Shown here: in pieces, positions 45,700 to 56,430 of the stretch
How positions within the stretch are numbered: position 1 is the first letter of the stretch
How the letters are laid out: every line of letters begins with the position of its first letter
NCBI RefSeq assembly: GCF_000832305.1
Contig: NZ_CP010537.1
Span: 1,178,001-1,242,000, forward strand
Source of the DNA: Cupriavidus basilensis
GTDB lineage: Bacteria > Pseudomonadota > Gammaproteobacteria > Burkholderiales > Burkholderiaceae
Direction: 5' to 3'
DNA: 64,000 nt
The notes under the pieces: model-generated
Seen by the model: only the letters and a program-made list of their open reading frames with translations
What the model was told of the DNA's origin: nothing
Database searches by the model: none
Translations under genes and position numbers: made by a program

Positions 45700-47163
45700 T
45701 CAGCCGGCTTCCAGGCAGAGGTATTTCATCTCCAGGTACTCGTCGATGCCGTAGCTGGAGCCTTCGCGGCCGAGGCCGGATTGCTTGACGCCGCCGAACG
45801 GCGCCACCTCATTGGAGATCAGCCCCGTATTGATGCCGACCATGCCGTACTCCAGCGCCTCGGCCACGCGCCACACACGGGCCATGTCTTTGGAGAAGAA
45901 GTAAGCGGCAAGACCGGACTCGGTGTCGTTGGCCATGGCGATGACTTCCTGGTCGCCCTTGAAGCGGAACAACGGTGCCAGCGGGCCAAACGTTTCCTCG
46001 CGCGCGACGCGCATGGCAGCGGTGGCGCCGGCCACTACCGTGGGCTCGAAGAAGGTGCCGCCAAGCGCATGGCGCTTGCCGCCTGTCAGCACGCGTGCGC
46101 CATGGGCGAGCGCGTCGGCGATATGGCTTTCCACCTTGGCGACGGCGTCGGCGTCGATCAGCGGCCCTTGCGTGACGTCGCTGTCGATGCCGTGCCCGGG
46201 ACGCAGGGCGCTCACCGCGCGCACCAGCCGGCTGGCCACCTCGTCGTACACGGCGTCGTGCACATAGATGCGGTTGGCGCAGACGCAGGTCTGGCCGCTG
46301 TTGCGGAATTTCGAAGCCAGGATGCCGTCCACCGCGCGGTCGAGATCGGCGTCCTCGAACACGATCAGCGGCGCATTGCCGCCGAGTTCGAGCGAGAGCT
46401 TCTTGACCGTGCCGGCGCATTGCGCCATCAGCAGTTTGCCGATGGCGGTGGAGCCGGTGAAACTCAGCTTGCGCACCACCGGGCTCTCGCACAAAACCCC
46501 ACCGATCTGGACCGGGTCGCCGGTGACGACCTGCAGCACGCCACGGGGCACGCCGGCTTCTTCGGCCAGCGCGGCCAGCGCCAGCGCCGTCAGCGGGGTT
46601 TGTTCGGCGGGCTTCACGATCATGGTGCAGCCCGCGGCCAGCGCCGGGCCTGCCTTGCGGGTGATCATGGCGGCGGGGAAGTTCCACGGCGTGATCGCCG
46701 CGCACACCCCCACCGGCTGGCGCAGCACCAGCATCTTCTGGCCGGCGCGCGGGCTGGACAGTACGTCGCCGTCCACCCGCTTGGCTTCTTCGCCGAACCA
46801 TTCCAGGAAGGAGGCCGCGTAGGCGATTTCGCCACGCGCTTCGGCCAGCGGCTTGCCCTGCTCGGCGGTCATCAGTTGCGCCAGGTCTTCCTGGTGCACC
46901 AGCATCAGGTCGGCCCAGCGCCGCAGCACCGCGGCGCGGGCCTTGCCGGTCAGGTCACGCCAGGCCGGCAGCGCGCGTGCGGCGGCCTCCACGGCTTGCC
47001 GGGTTTCGGCGGCGCCGCAGCGCGGGACGGTGCCGACCACATCGTGGGTGGCCGGGTTGTGCACCATCAATACGGCGCCGCCGGCGGCGCCGGTCCATTC
47101 GCCATCGATCAGGCAGGCGCTGCGCAGCAGCCCGGGTCTTTGCAATGTCAAGGTGTGTCCCAT
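45700..47163 (-). CDS. gabD: Succinate-semialdehyde dehydrogenase
   Basis: The product (487 aa) is an NAD(P)-dependent aldehyde dehydrogenase. The catalytic Glu lies in LELGGNAPLIVFEDAD and the nucleophilic Cys in NSGQTCVCANR; the cofactor region holds FTGSTAIGKLL. The close of the protein (GVKQSGLGREGSSYGIDEYLEMKYLC) is characteristic of GabD. It oxidises succinate semialdehyde, the product of GabT, to succinate. It lies 11 bp after gabT. A small hairpin (about 45649-45665) follows its stop codon. Confidence 0.92.
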   Translation of the reverse strand: MGHTLTLQRPGLLRSACLIDGEWTGAAGGAVLMVHNPATHDVVGTVPRCGAAETRQAVEAAARALPAWRDLTGKARAAVLRRWADLMLVHQEDLAQLMTAEQGKPLAEARGEIAYAASFLEWFGEEAKRVDGDVLSSPRAGQKMLVLRQPVGVCAAITPWNFPAAMITRKAGPALAAGCTMIVKPAEQTPLTALALAALAEEAGVPRGVLQVVTGDPVQIGGVLCESPVVRKLSFTGSTAIGKLLMAQCAGTVKKLSLELGGNAPLIVFEDADLDRAVDGILASKFRNSGQTCVCANRIYVHDAVYDEVASRLVRAVSALRPGHGIDSDVTQGPLIDADAVAKVESHIADALAHGARVLTGGKRHALGGTFFEPTVVAGATAAMRVAREETFGPLAPLFRFKGDQEVIAMANDTESGLAAYFFSKDMARVWRVAEALEYGMVGINTGLISNEVAPFGGVKQSGLGREGSSYGIDEYLEMKYLCLEAG

Positions 47164-47174
47164 GGTGTCTCTCT

Positions 47175-48449
47175 TTATACGGCGATGCCGGCCAGCACCT
47201 TCGTCAGCACCACCAGTGCGGCGTCGAACTGGGCTTGCGGGATGGTCAGGGGGTAGAGGAAGCGGATGGTGTTGCCATACGTGCCGCAGGTCAGCAGGAT
47301 CAGCCCGGCCTCCATGGCGCGCAGCTGCACCCGCTTGGCCAGTTCAGCGCTGGGCTGCCCGGTGGCCGGGTCGTGGAACTCCACCGCGACCATGGAGCCA
47401 AGCCCGCGGATGTCGGCGATGCCCGGGCAGGTCTGGCTGGCTTGCTGCAACGCGGCTTTCAGTTGCTTGCCAAGCGCGGTGGCGCGCTCGCAAAGGCGCT
47501 CTTGCTCGATGGTCTCGATCACCGCGTGGGCGGCGGCCACCGCCAGCGGGTTGCCGGCGTAGGTGCCACCCAGGCCACCGGGCAGCGGCGCGTCCATGAT
47601 GCTGGCGCGGCCGCAAACGGCCGACAGCGGCATGCCGCCCGCCAGGCTCTTGGCCATGGTGATGAGGTCGGGCGCCACCGGGTAGTGCGACATGGCGAAG
47701 AGCTTGCCGGTGCGGCCGAAACCGGTCTGCACCTCATCCGCGATCAGCAGGATGCCGTGCTTGTCGCACAGCGCGCGCAACGTCTGCATGAAGTCCACCG
47801 GCGCCGGGTGGAAGCCACCTTCGCCCTGGACCGGCTCGATGATGATGGCCGCCACGCGCTGCGGGTCGATATCCGTCTTGAACAGCGACTCCAGCGCCTG
47901 GATGGATTGCTCGGTGCTCACGCCATGCAGGTCGCAGGGGAACGGCGCGTGATAGATGTCGGACGGGAACGGCCCGAACCCGACCTTGTAAGGCGCCACC
48001 TTGCCGGTCAGTGCCATGCCAAGCAGGGTGCGGCCATGAAAGCCGCCCGAGAATGCAATGACGCCAGGGCGCCCGGTATGCGCGCGCGCGATCTTGACCG
48101 CGTTTTCCACGGCCTCCGCGCCGGTGGTGAAGAGCGCGGTCTTCTTCAGGCCATCGATCGGCACCAGGGCATTGATGCGCTCGGCCAGCGCCACGTAGCT
48201 CTCGTAGGGCACGATCTGGTACGCGGTATGCGTGAAGCGCTCGAGCTGCGCGATCACTGCCTGCATCACACGCGGATGGCGGTGGCCGGTATTGAGCACG
48301 GCAATGCCGCAAGCAAAGTCGGTGTACTGGCGGCCTTCCACATCCCAGAGCGTGGCGTTTTCCGCGCGGTCTGCATAGAAGTCGCACATCACGCCGACGC
48401 CGCGGGGGGTGGCAAGGGCGCGGCGCTGATTCAGTTCGAGGTTCTTCAT
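47175..48449 (-). CDS. gabT: 4-aminobutyrate aminotransferase
   Basis: The product (424 aa) is a class III aminotransferase with the PLP lysine in TMAKSLAGGMPLSAV, GAEAVENAVKIAR for phosphate binding, the Asp of IADEVQTGFGRTG and HGRTLLGMALTGK. It moves the amino group of GABA to 2-oxoglutarate, giving succinate semialdehyde for GabD. It is the first gene of the gabTD operon and divergent from a GabR-like regulator. GGAG precedes the ATG. Other omega-amino acids such as 5-aminovalerate may also be substrates. Confidence 0.92.
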   Translation of the reverse strand: MKNLELNQRRALATPRGVGVMCDFYADRAENATLWDVEGRQYTDFACGIAVLNTGHRHPRVMQAVIAQLERFTHTAYQIVPYESYVALAERINALVPIDGLKKTALFTTGAEAVENAVKIARAHTGRPGVIAFSGGFHGRTLLGMALTGKVAPYKVGFGPFPSDIYHAPFPCDLHGVSTEQSIQALESLFKTDIDPQRVAAIIIEPVQGEGGFHPAPVDFMQTLRALCDKHGILLIADEVQTGFGRTGKLFAMSHYPVAPDLITMAKSLAGGMPLSAVCGRASIMDAPLPGGLGGTYAGNPLAVAAAHAVIETIEQERLCERATALGKQLKAALQQASQTCPGIADIRGLGSMVAVEFHDPATGQPSAELAKRVQLRAMEAGLILLTCGTYGNTIRFLYPLTIPQAQFDAALVVLTKVLAGIAV

Positions 48450-48570
48450 GGTCTCTCCGTGGTGCTTGATATGGCCTGGGCGGCGCTTGCCGGCCGGACT
48501 CGGTTTTCGCGGGTGGTCGCTGGTTGTCGATCGATCGCGATCGCAACGATGCAGTGCATTTCAACTTCCT

Positions 48571-48616
48571 TTGGCACTACAATCCAGTACCGCATTCACA
48601 TATCTGATGGTGCCAA
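48571..48616. promoter_or_regulatory. Putative GabR-type operator and promoter
   Basis: TTGGCAC (48571-48577) and GTGCCAA (48610-48616) are exact inverted copies about 39 bp apart; the second abuts the TTG start codon of the regulator. TACAAT (48578-48583) is a good -10 box between them. The layout resembles the repeat near the MocR gene at 5433 and suits autorepression with control of the divergent gabTD. Confidence 0.5.
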
Positions 48617-50125
48617 TTGAGATCGATCTGTGGCGACTTGCTGCTTCAGCGCCTGGGTCCGGACGGTCCCGCAGCCCTTGCGAAGCCGTTGAACCGCAGT
48701 CTTTACGAGTGCATCCGCGGCGCCATCCTCGATGGCAGCCTGGGGCCGCAGACCCGTCTGCCGCCGTCGCGTGACCTTGCATCCGAGCTCGGCATGTCGA
48801 GAAACACCGTGATGTTTGCGTACGAGCAGTTGCTGGCCGAGGGCTATGTGCATGCCCGCACCGGCAGCGGCACCTTCGTGGCGGCCACCGCGCCGGAGGC
48901 CTATCTCAATGCCAAGGCCAGCCAGGCCAGCAGCGCGCAGGCCCGGGCCATGCCGGGTCTGTCGCCGCGCGGCGTGGAATTGCTGGCCAATGCCTCGGCG
49001 TCGCCATCGCAGTGGGGCGCCTTCATGCCGGGCGTGCCGGATGTGACGCGTTTCCCGCACCAGCGCTATGCGCAGATCGCCGCCCGCCTGTGGCGCAATC
49101 CGCCCCCCGAGTGGCTCAGTTATTGCCATGGCGGTGGCTTGCCCGCCTTGCGTGAAGCCGTGGCTGCACATTTGCGGGTGGCGCGATCGGTGCAATGCGA
49201 CGCCGCTCAGGTGCTGATCACCGAAGGCATTCACCAGGGCATCGACCTGCTGGTCCGGATGCTTGGCATGTCCGGCGAGCACGCCTGGGTGGAGGAGCCC
49301 AGCTACTGGGGGATTCGCGGCTTGCTGCAGATGAACGGCATCCACATGATGCCGATCCCGGTCGATGAGGAGGGGCTGACGATCCCGGCCGGGAAGGACG
49401 CAGGCCCGCCGCCGCGCTTTATCTTCGTCACGCCATCGCACCAGTATCCGCTTGGCGCCGTCATGAGCCTGACGCGGCGGCGCGCGCTGCTCGAATACGC
49501 CCGGCGCCAGGGCAGCTGGATCGTCGAGGACGACTACGACAGCGAGTTCCGTTTCTCCGGCCAGCCAATCCCGTCGCTGCAAGGGATGGAGCCGGACGCG
49601 CCGGTGATCTATATCGGCACGTTCAGCAAGACGTTGTTCCCCGGGCTGCGCATGGGTTACATGGTCTTGCCGCGCGCGCTGGCCGGCGCCTTCCAGACCG
49701 CGCATGCCGAGCTGTACCGCGCCGGCCACCTGATGACGCAAGCCACCGTGGCCGAGTTCATGCAGGCGGGCGACTATGCCGCGCACATCCGCCGCATGCG
49801 GCTGCTGTACGGCCGCCGCCGCGCCATCCTGGCAGGGTTGATCGAGCGGTATCTGGGACCCGAAGCGCTGCACCGGTACGGCAGCAATGCCGGCTTGCAC
49901 CTGGTTCTCTGCCTGCCGGACGGCGCGGATGATGTGGCCATCGCGGACGAAGCCGGGCGCCGGGGCATCCTGGTGCGGCCGCTGTCGCGGTATTTCCTGG
50001 GCGGTGCGGTGCAGCGCGGGCTGTTGCTCGGGTATGCGTGCGTGCCGGAGGAGCGGATAGGGCCGGCGTTCGAGGTATTGCTGGGTTGCCTGCGGGACGC
50101 GCGGCCGCTGGCGCACTGTGCATGA
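48617..50125 (+). CDS. GabR-like MocR-family regulator
   Basis: The product (502 aa) has a GntR winged helix (LPPSRDLASELGMSRNTVMF, about residues 48-68) and an aminotransferase-like domain with IVEDDYDSEFRF and the PLP-lysine motif GTFSKTLFPGLRMGY. It is divergent from gabTD, so PLP-GABA sensing as in Bacillus GabR is the natural guess. The start is taken as TTG 48617; there is no clear ribosome site, and TTG 48638 is an alternative. An inverted repeat overlaps its promoter. Confidence 0.86.
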   Translation: MRSICGDLLLQRLGPDGPAALAKPLNRSLYECIRGAILDGSLGPQTRLPPSRDLASELGMSRNTVMFAYEQLLAEGYVHARTGSGTFVAATAPEAYLNAKASQASSAQARAMPGLSPRGVELLANASASPSQWGAFMPGVPDVTRFPHQRYAQIAARLWRNPPPEWLSYCHGGGLPALREAVAAHLRVARSVQCDAAQVLITEGIHQGIDLLVRMLGMSGEHAWVEEPSYWGIRGLLQMNGIHMMPIPVDEEGLTIPAGKDAGPPPRFIFVTPSHQYPLGAVMSLTRRRALLEYARRQGSWIVEDDYDSEFRFSGQPIPSLQGMEPDAPVIYIGTFSKTLFPGLRMGYMVLPRALAGAFQTAHAELYRAGHLMTQATVAEFMQAGDYAAHIRRMRLLYGRRRAILAGLIERYLGPEALHRYGSNAGLHLVLCLPDGADDVAIADEAGRRGILVRPLSRYFLGGAVQRGLLLGYACVPEERIGPAFEVLLGCLRDARPLAHCA

Positions 50126-51638
<1,513 letters not shown>

Positions 51639-51652
51639 CGGCGCGCAGGTCG

Positions 51653-51692
51653 CAACGAAGAAGGCCGGCCCTCGGGCCGGCCTTCTTCGTTG
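51653..51692. terminator. Bidirectional terminator mreB / ggt
   Basis: An 18-bp perfect stem (CAACGAAGAAGGCCGGCC, 51653-51670, and its complement 51675-51692) closes a CTCG tetraloop between two convergent genes. Confidence 0.85.
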
Positions 51693-51746
51693 CAGTCCCG
51701 GCGCTTCAAAAGCGCCGGGCGCACCAGCGCCACTGTGCAACCGCGC

Positions 51747-53612
51747 TCAATCCCCCAATGCCACCCCCTCGCGGCGCGGGTCGGCACCGCCGGCCCAGGC
51801 CCACGTGCCATCGGGGCGCTGGCGGCGCATGATGGCCTGCGTGCCGCTGGTCATCTCGATCTGCGCGACCTCATGCCCACGGTCTTTCAGGCCTTGCACC
51901 AGGGCCGGGCTGACCAGGCCGGCTTCCAGTTCCGTTGGCCCGTTGCGGCTGCCGAAGTTGGGCATGTTGATGGCCGCCTGCACGTCCATGTTCCAGTCCA
52001 GCAGGCCCACCAGCGTCTTGGACACGTACTCGATGATCTGCGAGCCACCGGGCGAACCGACGGTTGCGACCAGCTTGCCGCTGTCGCGGTCGAACACCAG
52101 CGTGGGCGCCATCGACGAGCGCGGGCGCTTGCCGGGCTCCACCCGGTTGGCGACGGGCTTGCCGTTCTCGCTCGGCACGAAGGAGAAGTCGGTGAGCTGG
52201 TTGTTCAGCACAAAGCCGCGCACCATCAGGTGCGAGCCGAAATAGCTCTCCACGGTGGTGGTCATGGAAATCGCGCCGCCGGTGTCATCCACCGCGACGA
52301 TCTGCGAGGTGGACACGCGCGGCGGCGAACGGTCCGGCGCCAGCGCGACGGTGACTCCGGGTGGCACGCCGGCCTCCGCCTTGTCCATGCTCTCCTCGCC
52401 GATCAGGCTGGCGCGGCTTGCCAGGTAGTCACGGTTCAGCAGCCCCGCCACATTGACTGGCACGAAATCCGAGTCCGCCACATAGAGGCCGCGGTCCGCA
52501 TAGGCCAGGCGCCCGGCCTCGGAAAGCGCGTGCACAGCGTCGATGCCCGGCTCGACACCAGCAGGCGTTGCGACCTGTTTCGGCTTGAGCGCGGCGAGCG
52601 CGTATTTCGGGTTCCTGGCTTCCAGCGCCTGCAAGGTGCCGAGCATCTGCGCGATCGCGATGCCGCCTGACGAAGGCGGCGGCATGCCGCAGATCTTCCA
52701 GCGCTTGTAGTCGCTGCAAATGGGCGCGCGCTCCTTGGCGCGGTAATCCTTCAGGTCAACCAGCGAGAGCGAGCCCGGGTTGGCGCTGCCGTTGACCTGC
52801 TTGACGATCTCGCTGGCAATCGGGCCGGTATAGAGCACGTTTGGCCCGCGCCGCGCGATCTCGCGCAGCGTCTTGGCCAGCGCCGGATTCTTCAGCATGG
52901 TGCCGACCGGCCTGGGCTTGCCGTCCGGCGTCAGGAAGTAGGCTGCCATCTCGGGCGAGGCCGGCAGGAACTTGTCGGCGGCGATCTGCGTATACAGGCG
53001 CGGCGAAATCGGGAAGCCCTGCTCTGCCAGCGCGATGGCTGGCTCGAACAGCTTGGCCCAGGGCAGCTTGCCATGCTGGCGGTGCGCCAGTTCCAGCGCG
53101 CGCAGCACGCCGGGGGTGCCCACCGAGCGCCCGCCGATCTGCCCTTCGCTGAAGCTCATGGGTTTGCCGTCGGGGCGCATGAAGAGATTCTCGCTGGCGC
53201 CGGCGGGCGCGGTCTCGCGGCCGTCATAGGCCTGCACGCGCTTGCCGTCCCAGTACATGATGAAGGCGCCGCCGCCGATGCCGGTGGCCTGCGGCTCGAC
53301 CAGCGTCAGCACAGCCTGCATGGCAACGGCCGCATCGATGGCGGTGCCGCCCGCGCGCAGGATCTTGCGGCCGGCTTCGGTGGCCAGGGGATTGGCGGCC
53401 GCTGCCATGTGCTTGTCGGCGTAAGTGGTGGTCATGCCCGGCCGGTAGCCGGACGAGACTTCCGGCGCCGCGGGCAGCGCAGCTGCCGTGGGAGCGGTTT
53501 GGGCCGGCGGCACCGAGGACACGCCGGTTTGCGTCGAGCATGCGCTTAGCAGGGCGAGCGCCAAGGCCAGCGGGCTGCCCCGGCGCATCAATGAAAACTG
53601 TTGAGTGGCCAT
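51747..53612 (-). CDS. ggt: Gamma-glutamyltransferase, lipoprotein form
   Basis: The product (621 aa) is a self-cleaving Ntn enzyme that transfers or hydrolyses gamma-glutamyl groups, for example of glutathione. The Thr of VSTSQIVAVD is the likely nucleophile and cleavage site; later motifs include FVLNNQLTDFS and GSPGGSQIIEYV. The N terminus has a signal with lipobox LLSAC (Cys near residue 25), so it is probably anchored facing the periplasm. AGGAG lies upstream of ATG 53612. It follows an RpiR regulator by 29 bp, and the two probably form an operon. Confidence 0.9.
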   Translation of the reverse strand: MATQQFSLMRRGSPLALALALLSACSTQTGVSSVPPAQTAPTAAALPAAPEVSSGYRPGMTTTYADKHMAAAANPLATEAGRKILRAGGTAIDAAVAMQAVLTLVEPQATGIGGGAFIMYWDGKRVQAYDGRETAPAGASENLFMRPDGKPMSFSEGQIGGRSVGTPGVLRALELAHRQHGKLPWAKLFEPAIALAEQGFPISPRLYTQIAADKFLPASPEMAAYFLTPDGKPRPVGTMLKNPALAKTLREIARRGPNVLYTGPIASEIVKQVNGSANPGSLSLVDLKDYRAKERAPICSDYKRWKICGMPPPSSGGIAIAQMLGTLQALEARNPKYALAALKPKQVATPAGVEPGIDAVHALSEAGRLAYADRGLYVADSDFVPVNVAGLLNRDYLASRASLIGEESMDKAEAGVPPGVTVALAPDRSPPRVSTSQIVAVDDTGGAISMTTTVESYFGSHLMVRGFVLNNQLTDFSFVPSENGKPVANRVEPGKRPRSSMAPTLVFDRDSGKLVATVGSPGGSQIIEYVSKTLVGLLDWNMDVQAAINMPNFGSRNGPTELEAGLVSPALVQGLKDRGHEVAQIEMTSGTQAIMRRQRPDGTWAWAGGADPRREGVALGD

Positions 53613-53641
53613 TTCATTATTCTCCTGAAAGGAAAGGCATT

Positions 53642-54514
53642 CTAGAAATCGATGCTTGCACCCTCGGGGGTGGCAGAGCGGCGTACGGCCTCGATGGCTT
53701 CGAGCCGGCGCTTTGCCTCCTCGGGAAAGCGGGCAATGAGCGCGGCAATCAAGGTCTCGCATTGCGCCAGCGCGGGTACCTTGGTATCGAACGGCGAGCC
53801 GGTCTGTACAAAGCTGCTTAGCGTGGCCGTGGCGAAGCTGGCAACCGGCGACTTCCACTCGTCGGTAAACAGGATGATTCTTGCGCCCTGGCGATGCGCC
53901 GCGGCGGCAAAGTCGATGACGCTCTTCTGATAGCGGCGGTAGTCGAAAACGACCAGCGCATCGTTAGGCCCGATGTCGACCAGTACCTCGTTCGCCCGCT
54001 CCAGGGCAGGCTCGACGAGCCGGACCTTGGGCCGGATATGCGTCAGGTGCGACGCGAGCCGCGAGGCCAGGAACAAGCTCGATCGTCCGCCGGTGCAGAA
54101 CACGGCGGACCGCGCATTGCCAAGCAACTCGACGGCGGTGTTGAAGTCCTCCTGCGAAGCGTGCTGCGCCACGCGCTCGACCGACATCGCCAGGCTTGTC
54201 AGCGAACCCTTCTGGAAGTCTTCTCCGAGTGCTGTGTCGCACCGCGCGCCGAGCCGCGAGAGCGGCGAGTTCATTGCCTCGTCAACCTCCGCCAGGAGCG
54301 CCCGCTGAAATGACGGGTAGCCGTCGAATCCCAGCTTCACGACCAGCCGGTACACGGTCGGATCGCTGACCCCGGCTTGCCCCGCGAGGTTCGAGATGGA
54401 GGTCAGCGCGGCACTTGGGTAGCTGGCAAGCAGCGTTTCCACTACCTTCAGCTCCGACGTGGTGAAGCCGGCGGCCTGGTCTGCCAGCATTTCCCTGATT
54501 GATGACCTGGCCAA
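53642..54514 (-). CDS. MurR/RpiR-family regulator with SIS domain
   Basis: The product (290 aa) has an N-terminal RpiR helix-turn-helix (about residues 18-75: AALTSISNLAGQAGVSDPTVYRL) and a sugar-isomerase (SIS) ligand domain from about 125 (VFCTGGRSSLFLASRLA). Members sense phosphosugars or related ligands. It precedes ggt in the same direction, so ggt is the likely target. ATG at residue 9 is an alternative start. A palindrome and tandem 9-mers lie in the divergent promoter region with a MocR gene. Confidence 0.88.
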   Translation of the reverse strand: MARSSIREMLADQAAGFTTSELKVVETLLASYPSAALTSISNLAGQAGVSDPTVYRLVVKLGFDGYPSFQRALLAEVDEAMNSPLSRLGARCDTALGEDFQKGSLTSLAMSVERVAQHASQEDFNTAVELLGNARSAVFCTGGRSSLFLASRLASHLTHIRPKVRLVEPALERANEVLVDIGPNDALVVFDYRRYQKSVIDFAAAAHRQGARIILFTDEWKSPVASFATATLSSFVQTGSPFDTKVPALAQCETLIAALIARFPEEAKRRLEAIEAVRRSATPEGASIDF

Positions 54515-54710
54515 GCCGCTCTCCGAAAAGGGACTGCCTGGCCACTATGCGGTGCGGCAGTATGACGTAATGAACATTACAGAACGTGAAACAAATCGGA
54601 GAATATCATTTGGGTGGTGCAACAAAAACCGCGTGGAAACCCTTGGTTTCGCCTGACGGACACCGCGTGTATTGTTTGCCGGTGAAGCGTCTGGCTCAAT
54701 TCTCAGGCTT

Positions 54711-54730
54711 TTTGTAGCGTACGTTACAAA
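54711..54730. promoter_or_regulatory. 20-bp palindromic operator candidate
   Basis: TTTGTAGCGTACGTTACAAA is self-complementary apart from one mismatched pair. It lies in the 300-bp gap between the rpiR-type and MocR genes, and is a likely operator for one of them. Confidence 0.5.
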
Positions 54731-54750
54731 GTGCCGAACGCACCATGATG

Positions 54751-54777
54751 TCGGTAGTGTCGGTAGTGTCGGTAGCC
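54751..54777. repeat. Three tandem 9-bp repeats
   Basis: TCGGTAGTG, TCGGTAGTG and TCGGTAGCC lie head to tail, 38 bp before the MocR TTG start. Nine-base spacing puts them near one helical turn apart, as in an iterated protein-binding site. Confidence 0.6.
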
Positions 54778-54814
54778 AAGAGCCGGGACTCAACGAGCAG
54801 AGGGAGCGAAGACG

Positions 54815-56317
54815 TTGAAAGAGACGCCACTGATCGACTGGCTTCTCGGGCGCAGTCACTGGGCGCAACCCGACCGAGCGGGCCTGCCCTTGAACCGGCA
54901 GTTGTTCGACGACATCCGCGGTGCGATCCTTGCTGGCCAGTTGTCGGCCGGCACGCGCCTGCCGCCGACACGCGAGGTCGCCAAAGGCCTGAGCATCGCC
55001 CGCAACACCGTCCTGTATGCGTATGAGCGCCTCACCGAAGAGGGCTATACGCTGACACACGGCGGCAGTGGGACCTACGTCGGCAAGGCACCGCCCGATC
55101 CCGCGCTGCGCGAGCGCGTGTTCGGCTTGAGCCAGGCGAGCGAGATCGCGCCGCCGCGCGCAGAATCGCGCCTGTCCGCAAGAGCCCGCGAGCTGCTCGA
55201 TGGCGCCGGCGCATCGGACCGGCAGGTGGGCTCGTTCGTGCTGGGCATTCCGGATGTCAGGCAGTTTCCGCGCGCGACATGGCAGCGCCTGATCACCCAG
55301 GTCTGGAAAACCGCCTGCCAGGAACAACTGGGCTATGGCACGCGCCACGGCTGCCCGCCGCTCAAGCACGCGCTGGCGCAATACCTGGCGCTCGCGCGCG
55401 GCGTCGACTGCTCGCCCGAGCAGATCGTGGTGACGCAGGGCAGCCACCAGGCCATCGATCTGTGCGCTCGCTTGCTCGCCGATCCGGGCGATGTGGTGTG
55501 GGTGGAAGACCCCGGCTACTGGGGTGCGCGCAGCGTGTTTCGCGCCGCCGGCCTGAAGGTCGAGGCGGTGCCGGTGGACGCACAGGGCATGCAGCCCCCG
55601 GTTGCGCCGCAGACCGCGCCCAAGCTCATCTTCGTCACCCCGTCGCACCAATACCCCAGCGGCGTGGTAATGAGCCTGGCACGCCGTCGTTTGCTCACGG
55701 AGCTGGCGCATCGCTACGGCGCCTGGATCATCGAGGACGACTACGACAGCGAGTTCCGCTACCACGGTGCGCCCCAGCCGTCGCTGCAGGGCCTCGATCC
55801 CCATCGCAACACCATCTATGTGGGCAGCTTTTCCAAGGTGCTGTACCCCGGCCTGCGGCTCGGCTTCCTGATCTTGCCGCCGTCGCTGGTGGATGCCTTC
55901 GCCGTAGCGCACTCCGAGTTATATCGCGGCGGGCAGTTGCAGATCCAGACCGCGCTGGCGCTGTTTATCGCCGACGGGCACTACGCCGCCCATATCCGGC
56001 GCATGCGCAAGATCTATGGCGAGCGCCAGGCGCTTCTCACGCAGGCATTGCAGAGCCGGCTTGACGGCGAGATCGATATCGTCGGCACCGATACCGGGCT
56101 GCATCTGACCGTCCTGTTGCGCCGCGCGGACGATCACCGGGTATCGCGCGCCGCGCTTGCCCACGGCATCGTGGCCCGCCCGCTGTCGTCCTACTACGCG
56201 GATCCCGTGCGCGCGCAGAACGGCCTGGTGCTGGGCTACGGCGGGGTCAGCGAGGAAGAGATCGGCCCGGCGGTAGCCCGGCTGGCGGTGGCGATCGAGT
56301 CGGTCGGTGGGGCGTGA
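54815..56317 (+). CDS. MocR-family (PdxR-like) transcriptional regulator
   Basis: The product (500 aa) is a close paralogue of the regulator at 3931-5433, with equal length, the same TTG start and near-identical wording: GntR helix (LPPTREVAKGLSIARNTV), IIEDDYDSEFRYHG and GSFSKVLYPGLRLGFL with the PLP lysine. The best conserved part is the aminotransferase domain; variable stretches lie around residues 95-125. GGGAG lies upstream of TTG 54815. Target genes could be itself, the divergent rpiR-ggt pair, or the convergent hydrolase at 56431-56921. The effector is unknown. Confidence 0.88.
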   Translation: MKETPLIDWLLGRSHWAQPDRAGLPLNRQLFDDIRGAILAGQLSAGTRLPPTREVAKGLSIARNTVLYAYERLTEEGYTLTHGGSGTYVGKAPPDPALRERVFGLSQASEIAPPRAESRLSARARELLDGAGASDRQVGSFVLGIPDVRQFPRATWQRLITQVWKTACQEQLGYGTRHGCPPLKHALAQYLALARGVDCSPEQIVVTQGSHQAIDLCARLLADPGDVVWVEDPGYWGARSVFRAAGLKVEAVPVDAQGMQPPVAPQTAPKLIFVTPSHQYPSGVVMSLARRRLLTELAHRYGAWIIEDDYDSEFRYHGAPQPSLQGLDPHRNTIYVGSFSKVLYPGLRLGFLILPPSLVDAFAVAHSELYRGGQLQIQTALALFIADGHYAAHIRRMRKIYGERQALLTQALQSRLDGEIDIVGTDTGLHLTVLLRRADDHRVSRAALAHGIVARPLSSYYADPVRAQNGLVLGYGGVSEEEIGPAVARLAVAIESVGGA

Positions 56318-56430
56318 TGCGGGTGCCGGTGCCGGCTCAAGGCGCTGCGGGCCGCCTCGGACCGCGCAAGACGACCTTGTCGCCAGCCACGAACAGTGGA
56401 TGCGCGCATTCCGAGGCTGGCGACGCCGCG

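Noticed and set aside
48601..48680. A possible frameshift at the start of the GabR-like gene (ATG 48607 in another frame)
   Set aside because: The frame from TTG 48617 gives a start (LLLQRLGPDGP) consistent with MocR proteins, so no frameshift is needed.
54745..54780. Tandem 9-bp repeats as a CRISPR or replication-iteron array
   Set aside because: Only three units with no spacers, and no replication gene nearby; a regulatory site is more economical.
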